Assembly: GCF_032362555.1 (NCBI RefSeq)
Contig: NC_083519.1
Location: 3,985,501 to 4,049,500, forward strand
DNA: 64,000 nt
Reading direction: 5' to 3'
From: Amyelois transitella
Taxonomy: Eukaryota; Arthropoda; Insecta; Lepidoptera; Pyralidae
How positions within the stretch are numbered: the first letter of the stretch is position 1; every line of letters starts with the position of its first letter. Below the pieces are notes generated by a model that saw only the letters and a program-made list of their open reading frames with translations, was not told the DNA's origin and made no database searches. Below, piece after piece: positions 55,575 through 64,000 of this stretch. The position numbers and the translations under genes were made by a program.

Positions 55575-55695
55575 GACGACGTACTAATGACTTATTTCTG
55601 AGTGACGTACATTAGTTTAATTGGGAAACGATGCTCCAACAATCCAATCTGCACATGCAGGTAATCGAATGTATAACCATAATCCATTATTGTTC
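55575..55695. repeat. Dispersed repeat resembling a LINE 3' tail, copy 2
   Basis: Shares 'cgaatgtataaccataatcc' and 'tgacgtacattagttt' with 50281-50570. Confidence 0.5.
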
Positions 55696-57254
55696 TACCT
55701 CAACTAAGATTGGATCTACTTGTCAAACATAATCGGATCTTGATCTGGTCGAATATCAAAAATTTAATACATAAATGTCATATCTTTTTGTTCAAACACG
55801 AGAACGTTACTGCATCACATATGCCGTCAAAGGTATACAGCAATCCATACTCCATCAGTAAGATAAAACGGGAACATTTGACATTTTCATTTTGCCTCAT
55901 GCTATGACGAATCACAGGTGCATGGTAGTGCACAATGCATCACGAGCCGATTCAGATGACGGTTCATATATCACAGGAATTTTGAAGGTCTGTTTCGCAT
56001 AGCTCCGAAAAAGATTGTTAAAAATGGCGCTGTAACTTCGGACAAGTTACTTTACTGTTTATCTGAGCGGTAAAGTAAAGCGGTTTTTTTTTTCAAAAGT
56101 GAAGGTCACTTTTACGCTGATAATATTTTGATAACTGAGAAAATGTTTATAAGATCTAAAACATGTACGAAGCATGTCTAAGAGCTACTATGCTAAAGAA
56201 AAAAAACACAATCGTTAAAAAACAATTCAATGATTTGGAAACCTTTTGCCTTTGTCGCGCACTTTTCTTTTATGTTCTTCACCTGTGGTTGCCTTGTACG
56301 ACTTCTACAGAAATGTATCAATCAATGGTGACCATTGAGAACTAAAAGTTGTAATTATTTCTTGAAGAATGTAAGATATTTTTAAGTTTAATTTTGTGTT
56401 TAAACCCTGAAACCACTAAAACTTTTATAGACAAATAGTAAACAAAAATCGACACTACTGAGTTTCTATTCGTTCATTTACGATTCCAGGTACTGATCTA
56501 ATTTTATTAATTACGAGTAGCTTACTTTCGAGCAAAGTACATATGATTAACTTTTTCTTATTTATTTTTAATATTTCTTTACCGCCATTACTCTCAATAA
56601 TTTTAAACAGATTTCTATTCTATTCGGTCAACGTTCCATTTTAGATCATGTCCTTTCATAATATCTTCACCTTAATACTATAATCTGAGACGTGCCAAGA
56701 TTAAGATCGGTCATGAAATAACAACCTTTTCCACGGCAATAAAAAGCATGGCGTCCCATGTAAACAGGATTTCCTTGACCGTATTGTTATTTTTTCCGCT
56801 GAAACCAACGTTGCGTGTCGGGACCCTCCTTTAGGCAACGCTTTTTTAATGTCATTTTCTTTTTACAAATCAGTTTAGTTACAGTCATTTAATATCTTTA
56901 TGAATTCGTAAAATTACATTTTTTCCCGGACGGACAGACAGAATGCATGCAATGCATAATTTTTCACGATCTCTCTATTTCATCTAATTTATTCGTCTCT
57001 TTTTTCCTAGTTGTGTTGTCACAGCTGGGTATTTAAGGTATCAATTTGTAAGAGGCATCTTAGACTCGTACAAGTAATGTAATTTAATGGTTTTTTTTTT
57101 TTGGTTATTGATGTGACTATTTCGCCAGTGTTTTGGTTGTTATGGCACTAAATTTGAAAACACCAAAAAAAATTTTTCAACATTTCCATTCAGTGGAAAT
57201 GTAAGAAGAAGATTGTAGAAATGTAAAAGAAGAACTTTGCGACCTTACACACCA
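55696..57254. other. AT-rich intergenic DNA
   Basis: No supported feature. Confidence 0.4.
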
Positions 57255-57325
57255 TCAACTAATCACAGCTAAAAATGCGACGCGCTTAGCCAATTGCAGT
57301 AAAAAATCTAAATCGCGCAAGAAGT
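57255..57325 (+). mobile_element. LTR relic fragment
   Basis: 'gcgacgcgcttagccaattg' and 'ctaaatcgcgcaag' match the middle of the LTR at 53648-53903 and the relic at 12165-12440. Confidence 0.55.
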
Positions 57326-57629
57326 AAGGCAAAATATTTTTGTCAACCTACAGACATTACAATGGTTGTGACAATTCTAGAAAAATTATTTCATTGTCAT
57401 AATCATAATGGGAAACTGCATGAACGACTTCTCGGAATCGAGTAACAACTTTATGAGGAACAGTACCATCATTTCTACTTCACACATTTATACCACTAAG
57501 CAAAATTATATCTATGAAAACTCTATAGAAGTTAAATTAAAGTCATTAACATCATAATATTTTGTAAATAATATCTGGTATACGTTTACAATTTAGTATA
57601 ATAAATTTGCTTAAATATTCCTTGTTTAC

Positions 57630-57694
57630 CGACGAATAAATGAACCCTTACTGGAGGCTGGTAATTTTGAGCCTCCAAATTCATTTATTCTTCG
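57630..57694. repeat. Nested hairpin (fold-back)
   Basis: The outer arms, about 15 bp (57630-57644 and 57681-57694), read around GAATAAATGAA. The inner 7-bp stem is GGAGGCT/AGCCTCC. No coding content. Confidence 0.6.
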
Positions 57695-58144
57695 ATAAGC
57701 ACGAACAATGAGTAAGTACTTGGCTACCCAAACTCAGTGCAAACATAATTTGTCTCGACTGAGAATAGGAACGGTCTAAAACTGTTTGAATATATTCCAA
57801 AACCAACATTTGGGGCCACCTCGGAATACTATTATATTCGGTCAGCTTTACGAATTTCGGAACGCAAAAAATGGAAACGTAGGTAATGGATTTTTGTCAC
57901 AGACAAACAATACAGATGATGAACAGATATATTTTAATATTGATGCAATATGTATTAATAGTTTTAAGATTATAATTATGTAAAATGGTTGACCCAATGG
58001 TTGACTGGAAGATAGTGCGTCTAGCATTATGTTCTCTTTTTGTGCTTATGCATTTGTATTTTGCACTATAAAGTTTTAAAAAACTTGGGATTATTCGGAG
58101 CTATAGGTATTTTTTAATTTTTATATTTTTATCATAATTATACG
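57695..58144. other. AT-rich intergenic DNA
   Basis: No supported feature. Confidence 0.35.
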
Positions 58145-58370
58145 TCTTATATATAAAATGCTCGTGTCACAATGTTTGTTCCCGTACTCCTTCGAAATGG
58201 TTTAACCGATTCTCATGAAATTTTGTGAGCATATCAAGTAGGTCTGAGAATCGGTCAACATTTTTTTTCATACCCCTTAGTGATACGAGTTGTTCACCCT
58301 TAACATTTTTTTAACTAGAAATTACTTAAAAATATTTATATGGCAAAACAACGTTTGCCGGGACAACTAG
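58145..58370 (+). mobile_element. Helitron-like non-autonomous element (Helentron type)
   Basis: Starts near 'tcttatatataaaatgctcg', contains 'tgtttgttcccgtactcctt' and 'accgattctcatgaaatttt', and ends 'acgtttgccgggacaactag' before T. This is a very common arthropod non-autonomous family. The 5' boundary is approximate. Confidence 0.65.
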
Positions 58371-61040
58371 TATATATTTTTATCCTCTGCTGTAAAGTTT
58401 ATGTTAAAACAGTGCTTACTTTTCGAACTCTAAAATTTTACTCAGTATTAACATCATCAAATCAAATAACTATAATCCTAAAGCGTTAAATTTTTAATGA
58501 ATCTTTTTGCATGTGTTACCTACATGAAAGAAAATTTAACAATATGACCGACTTAGCCATCACTAAGCGTACGAAAAACACAGAAAAATGTCGATATCCG
58601 ATGTTATCTCCAACAATAAGTCTCAAGCTGTGACGGATAACAAACGCGGGATAATCTCCGCAAATAACGGCGCCACTAAACTTACACGCTCCTGGTTTTC
58701 CCTGGAGGAACTATTTACACTATAGAGCGCACAGTTGTCTAACTATGCCACCACCGCATATACACCGGTCCACGTAGAAGGGACAGGCCGAAGAGATCCT
58801 TCGGCTTGACGTCGCGTAAGACATTAACGTGCCAATGGTTAAAAATCTGAAGATGCTGCGAACCGGACCAACACGCAATGTACAAAATTGTGGTTTTTAA
58901 TTTTGCTTGAAATTTTCCATTTTTTTTCATTCCATTTCCATTCAGATTGTTTTATTTTCTTATTATTTATTAGTTATTTTTCATTATTTATACTTTATTT
59001 CTATGAAGTGTGTAAGATACTCAAATATACAATTTATATTATAACACACCTTTTTAAAATGTAGGCGATTATAGTACATAGCAATTGTTTGTTTGTTATA
59101 TCTTTATTGCATAGAAACTTACAAAAAAAAATAGTACGTACATAGTTGTAAAAGAGACAAATCACTTGTTCATACCTATTTTGACTGTAACCTCAGTCTG
59201 GGGCTAACTGGATTATGGAGGTTTTTGATACTTCAAAATGACAAGCGCACTCTATACTAACACAGTAGGCGTCACTGCCCCCGTTGTTTTCCTGCGGGAT
59301 AATCCAGCTATTTTTACGCGTGCGATGTCATGCCATGTCCACACCTGCGTGTTACATAACATATGTGAGATCAGAATGCCATGACATTCTGAGCAAATAT
59401 TGGTGCTTTTGTTACGGAAAATGTTTTCTTACGTTAATTTTTGTCAAAATTTTTGCTTGCTAGAACTTAGTTTATATCATAAGGATAAAATCTAAAATAG
59501 ACCTGAAAAGTAAGCTGATGATAGCTGGAATTATGTATAATTTTTGTCTATCAAAATATTGTAATAGCTTAATAGTCTTGGTATTTTCCTTTGATTCTTG
59601 CGACTATTGGCCTGTATTTTCCTTAGGGATCAAAGACATGATATGTACATTATATATTTTTTTTAAAAATTCCAGAACCATTACACGCTTTTCTTCTTAA
59701 CGTCGCGCTTTACATAAAATTAGGCAATCTGCTTCAGCAGAAGTGAGAAATATTTAAAGCAATATCCTCACGTATATAATTCGAATCATTAGCATAATAC
59801 ACGGATAAATTAACAAAAATGGTAATCAAGCGCCACGCATTAAAATTTAAGTTGCATTTAATTATTTTGTCCGCTTCACGTGAAGTTATGACACAGAGAC
59901 TACTGTCACTTGTTTAACAATGAGGTATTTATTTACGAGTAAAATGGACAATTTAGATTTTTCATTAAACTACTATACAAAAACTACCTACATAAAAACT
60001 TTGCCAAAATTATTACTATAAGCATACGAGACCTGAACAAAAAATAAAAGAAGTAAGAAAAGACAATAAACCTCCATGAATAAAGGTTTTTTTTTTCACT
60101 TTTACTGTAACGCCAGATTGCTAAACATCAGATATATTATATTACTATTACTCGTATGTTATTAAGAGATCGTACAAGACTTTTTCCCCATGGGAATGTC
60201 TGAAAATTCTAGTCTTACCGAATCCTTAGTAAATGATTGAAATCCAAAAAAATAAATAGATCCCATTTGTATGGGATGGGGGATACAGTCTTTCGAAAGT
60301 ACCTTGTTATTTTATCATCCTTTCCTTATCGATAATCGAAAAATAAGCATACTACACGTCATATTACGTCTTTATTTATGGTGAAGACAAAGCCATCATT
60401 CACAGGAATCAGGATATGATAAGATAATAGCCAGATATATATATAACATTTAATCATCAATAGTTTACCATGATTAACTGCGGTTTCCATCACCACATAT
60501 CGCGCAAAATGTTACCGACATGTTGTCAATCTAATGCCGTGTGTACTCATGAGGTGTGCGAGCCACAGAGTTATAATATCGTTAAAATGTTGACGAGTTG
60601 GTGCTACAAAAAAGAAGATTTGGTGCGCTTGAAGGTACAATTTATTTTACATTATATTTTTATCTGGGACGCATTAGGTAGTATAGAAATTTTTTTGAAA
60701 AGTTATTATGAGCTGCAATGTGTGGAAAATTCACACCTATAGCTATGTGATAGGATGATCTTAGCAAGGATAAAGGGAGATGTTGATCGCCAGAATGCCT
60801 TCAACTGGCAAATATCAAGATCACACACCTAAGTAACACCTAAAAAACACGGGCCCTCACGCATAGCGACGAATATATTAAAATAGAACTCTAGTGCCAA
60901 TCAATTCCTTTTTCAATCTTAATGCCAAAAAGTCCTTACCTATCAGAGTTCACCGACATTTGAAAACGCAACAAAAAGTCCCAACAATAAAGAGACAGAT
61001 ATCCTAAACAGGATCGTCTCACTCATTAAGCCATATCCAG
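58371..61040. other. Intergenic DNA, no supported gene
   Basis: AT-rich, with GC-richer patches at about 58610-58880 and 59180-59350 that may be old transposon pieces. Open frames up to 90 codons (60470-60742) show no family resemblance. Confidence 0.4.
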
Positions 61041-62319
61041 TGGCATCTCCAATACGTGTTACTCTATGGCATCGTCAACTCCCGACGCCCCGGGCGATTT
61101 GCATAAAGCTCCGCGGACAGCATTTTGGCGTCAGTTCAGCTTGTAACTCATTAGCATAACTGCTCAATTATTTTGTGCGGAATAGTCACTTTACAGACAA
61201 ATTTTGGTTTTGCACTGCGTTGCGCGCTCTATTGAGCGTTTTAAAAGCACTCGTTAGTTACTATGACCCTGGGTTTGCAACAAGAAAGTTTTAGTATGTA
61301 ATTCGTTTTGCCAAAAAGCTTTTAATAACATTATATTATTAAATTCAATTGTAATTGATGCATTGAGGAATACCTACTTTGATCATATCTTTCATTGTCA
61401 TTCACTTACCGCAGTCATATCAAAGTATAAACAAACCTATAAGGTGCATAAAAATATCTATATCTATCTTATAACTTAATATATCAGTTCGCCAAATTCC
61501 CCTTTATAGCATCAAGTTGTCTGTCACATTTCCAGTCTCTCAGAACTCCCCTACAGAAAAACATACTGCAATTACCGACTATTTACAGAAACAACAACTT
61601 TACATTGTTGCATTATTTCCTCGATGGCTTGAAAATTTTCCAATTAAACGTACGAGCCATTAACAATGTTCCTTTGAAACTGACGCCACAATTGAAGGCG
61701 TTTACATTATGTTATTTGTACTGAAAACACACAAATAAACATAATATCGTGAGGACAATTTTCGTAATAAGGATTTCGCGTAATTGAAGTTCTAAGTTGT
61801 GGAATTTCTCCGTTGTTTTCTCCAAATTTAGCAAAGCCTCTTTTTGGAATTATTTTTAAAACAATTCGAGTACTGCGTTGTACTTTGTTGATGCTGAGAA
61901 AAGAAATGTGAAAATTATTTTATTATGATTTTGATGTAGAACGTTTAGAAACGTTGCATGTGATATTTGCATAAATATTTTTTTGTCTAAAAACTTCTTT
62001 ATCTTTTTCGTTTTATTAAAGTTCTTCAAGTTTGGCATACTCTTACTTAAGACAACTTAGAAGAATAAACAGTTTTTCCCACAAACTATTGTTCCCGTGA
62101 GATGAACAAAATCCGGGAACCATGGTAATCGATAAGAAAAAAAGGCAAACGGTAGAAATGTCTTCACAGGGATAAAATGTACTCCGCTCCTAGGTAATCT
62201 AATCCCGAGCCAGCCCTGGATGTACTCAGAGAGGCCACTAGGATGCTAAATTCAATCTTAGTTATTAACGAGAAAGCACTACCAGTCTAATTACACGTGT
62301 AATGTTGTAGTCAACTGCC
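61041..62319. other. Intergenic DNA with a GC-richer candidate regulatory island
   Basis: The island at about 61060-61250 contains the octamer-like ATTTGCATAAAGCT and a homeodomain-type AATTATTTTG. A related arrangement occurs at 63113-63170. The rest is AT-rich with nothing recognised. Confidence 0.35.
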
Positions 62320-62690
62320 GTGTGGTTCCCGGTACTTTAGAATAGGAATATTCCATCAAAAAGAGAATAAGCACAGATTGCAAGCTATGCTGGTCTGGGA
62401 GAAATTAACATAGTATGTAAGCTGCTTTTCGTCCCGAGCTATTGTCAAATAATATAGGCTTAAAAAATTTGAATTCTTCTTTAATGCTATAGGCCAGCAC
62501 TACTTAAGTACTATTTAATTATTTTTTAAATTAATATTAATGCCACAAGGCATTCTCTTCCAGTCGAACCTTTACTACTATATCAATCTTAATTTTATCA
62601 TTACGCCATACAGTTGAACGTGACCTTTAAGTATTTTCAAGTTGGCTCTGTCTACTTTTGGGATAAAGATGTGATTATGTGTATGTATAT
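62320..62690 (+). repeat. Family B repeat, split by about 220 bp
   Basis: The 5' piece 'ccgtgtggttcccggtactt' lies at 62320-62355. The 3' piece 'acgccatacagttgaacgtg', 'ttggctctgtctac' and 'gtgtatgtatat' lies at 62581-62690. The two are in the same orientation with unrelated DNA between. Confidence 0.5.
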
Positions 62691-63566
62691 ATGTAGTAAA
62701 CTGGAAATTATTTTTAGAGCTCCTTATCTCAAAGAAAAAAAATACATATGGTTACTTTATTATTATTATGGTTATCCGAGCGCCTGCACGTCTGCCTATC
62801 TATCTGTCAAGATCCTTGCCCCAAAAACCTTTTGTCAGTTACCCGTAGAGATATGGAATGGTCTTGACACACTGACAGACTGACAAGTAGATAGATAGGT
62901 AACGGAATTAATAATCTAAAGGTTCCGTGTTACCCTTTTGTTGTTGACTTTTAAGGTTCATTAATATATTTCAATAATAAACAATTGTAACTACAAACAT
63001 CCGCTTTCACGAAACGTATAATTACTTCTTAGCTGAAAATAGAAGAGTAAAATGTTAAAATTAAAAGTTGGAGTTGTCAGGGAGGCCAGTTGAATTAGTT
63101 CCCGGGCTGGACATTTACATAAAGCTGCCCGCTGCTCCCGAGATTACCACGGACACTTAATTATTTTGTTTATCTGCCATTAAACTGCCCTGAATCAGTG
63201 GGAAGCGAAAAATTATAAACGGTTGCAGATTAATTTTGTCTCTGTTGTGCAGAAATGTTTAAAAAAAAATCAATTCTATTCAATTCTAAACCTAAAACCA
63301 TCACGTGTGTTCGAATCTTAAAGAAGGATAATAAACACGTGATATTATGTGTGTGTGTGTGTGTGTTAATACATATGAATTTGCAAATCTTTATTAATTA
63401 AAAACAAAATGGCCGATCTTTTATACAAAGTCATTTAATCTATAAAAGTTTATGATATCAATTATATTATTCCACCACTTACAATTCGCACATAAGTTGA
63501 CTGAAAAAGAAAAAAAAAGAAAAAAAAAGAAAAATTAAGAACAGGTATAAATATTGTTTCATATAG
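62691..63566. other. Intergenic DNA
   Basis: No gene is supported. A (GT)n microsatellite lies at 63347-63365 and an A-rich GAAAAA tract at 63506-63535. Confidence 0.4.
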
Positions 63567-63631
63567 AGTACCCAACACCGATAAGATCGTATGAAAAGAG
63601 TGATGAATGTTGATGAAGCGAAAGAAGTATA
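63567..63631 (+). mobile_element. Small RTE-type LINE fragment
   Basis: 'agtacccaacaccg', then 'gtatgaaaagagtgatgaat' and 'gatgaagcgaaagaagtata' match the LINE near 23200-23260. The end with the (TATG)n tail is missing. Confidence 0.6.
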
Positions 63632-64000
63632 CATTTTCTTAATACGCTACCTATGGATTTTGCAATAACTGGTATTGTATTACGTTATTTATCATGTAAA
63701 TAAATTTTGATTATTAGCCTCGGTTTCACAACGAGCACATTACTTCCGTGATACTGCACGTGTCATGAACAAAGAAGGTTGCAAACATTACCTTTTTAAT
63801 AACGATTGAGATTTTGCGAAGAAATTGTTAAATGGCATTGCATAAGCGTGCTGAAATCATAAAATACCCACACACTAGTTATTATCCACTACTTTGCTTG
63901 ACATAATATAGCTGATGTTTGACTTCAGAAACCGTCCATTCTAAATGTCAACATGAAACAGACTCGCATTTATAACATAAGTATGGATTCGTCGGTATTC
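63632..64000. other. AT-rich DNA at the window end
   Basis: No supported feature. Confidence 0.4.

Noticed and set aside
58739..58930. Minus-strand 63-codon frame with LINE-like flavour
   Set aside because: It is GC-richer than its flanks and may be a transposon scrap, but no diagnostic motif could be read.

Overview
The window looks like nuclear DNA of a moth or butterfly (Lepidoptera). It is AT-rich, its genes are split by short GT..AG introns, and its repeats are of lepidopteran type: an RTE-type LINE with an (ATGT)n tail, short repeats with the same tail, a tRNA-headed SINE, and Helitron-type elements running from 5' TC to 3' CTAG. The species cannot be read from the sequence. No rRNA, functional tRNA gene, CRISPR array or bacterial-style operon was seen.

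The left 28 kb carries a small cluster of secreted lipases of the pancreatic-lipase/phospholipase A1 superfamily. Three genes lie head to tail on the minus strand (2928-5406, 6199-9613, 10663-13536) and a fourth lies divergently on the plus strand (18574-24927). A broken piece of a fifth copy lies at 27825-28357. The splice structure was rebuilt by hand. In all four genes the internal coding exons are 149, 246 (252 in the third) and 337 bp with the same phases, and Ser, Asp and His of the catalytic triad are present. Gene 1 gives 331 residues, gene 3 gives 332 and gene 4 gives 336. The first coding exon of gene 2 was not found. The Asp-His spacing of 62 residues is much shorter than in vertebrate pancreatic lipase, so a short lid and phospholipase A1-like or galactolipase-like activity are plausible.

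Intron 3 of the fourth lipase holds what looks like a complete, recently inserted RTE-type LINE (20028-23340). It has an open endonuclease-reverse transcriptase frame, an (ATGT)n tail and a 14-bp target-site duplication in the same orientation as the host gene. Many 5'-truncated relatives and tail-sharing short repeats are scattered through the window.

From 28.4 to 41.2 kb the DNA is mostly repeats: Helitron-type fragments, RTE tails, a SINE, and a 5'-truncated CR1/Jockey-like LINE beside a GC-rich non-LTR segment. At 41292-42566 (minus) there is a two-exon gene for a lysine-rich secreted protein of 259 residues with a furin-type RHKR site. Its family is not recognised.

From 42.6 kb to the end no gene could be supported. 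This part holds a LINE C-terminal remnant (44247-44690), a third SINE copy, a fold-back element (49596-49729), a miniature LTR-retrotransposon derivative (53143-53903), a Helitron-like element (58145-58370) and a few GC-richer islands that could be regulatory.
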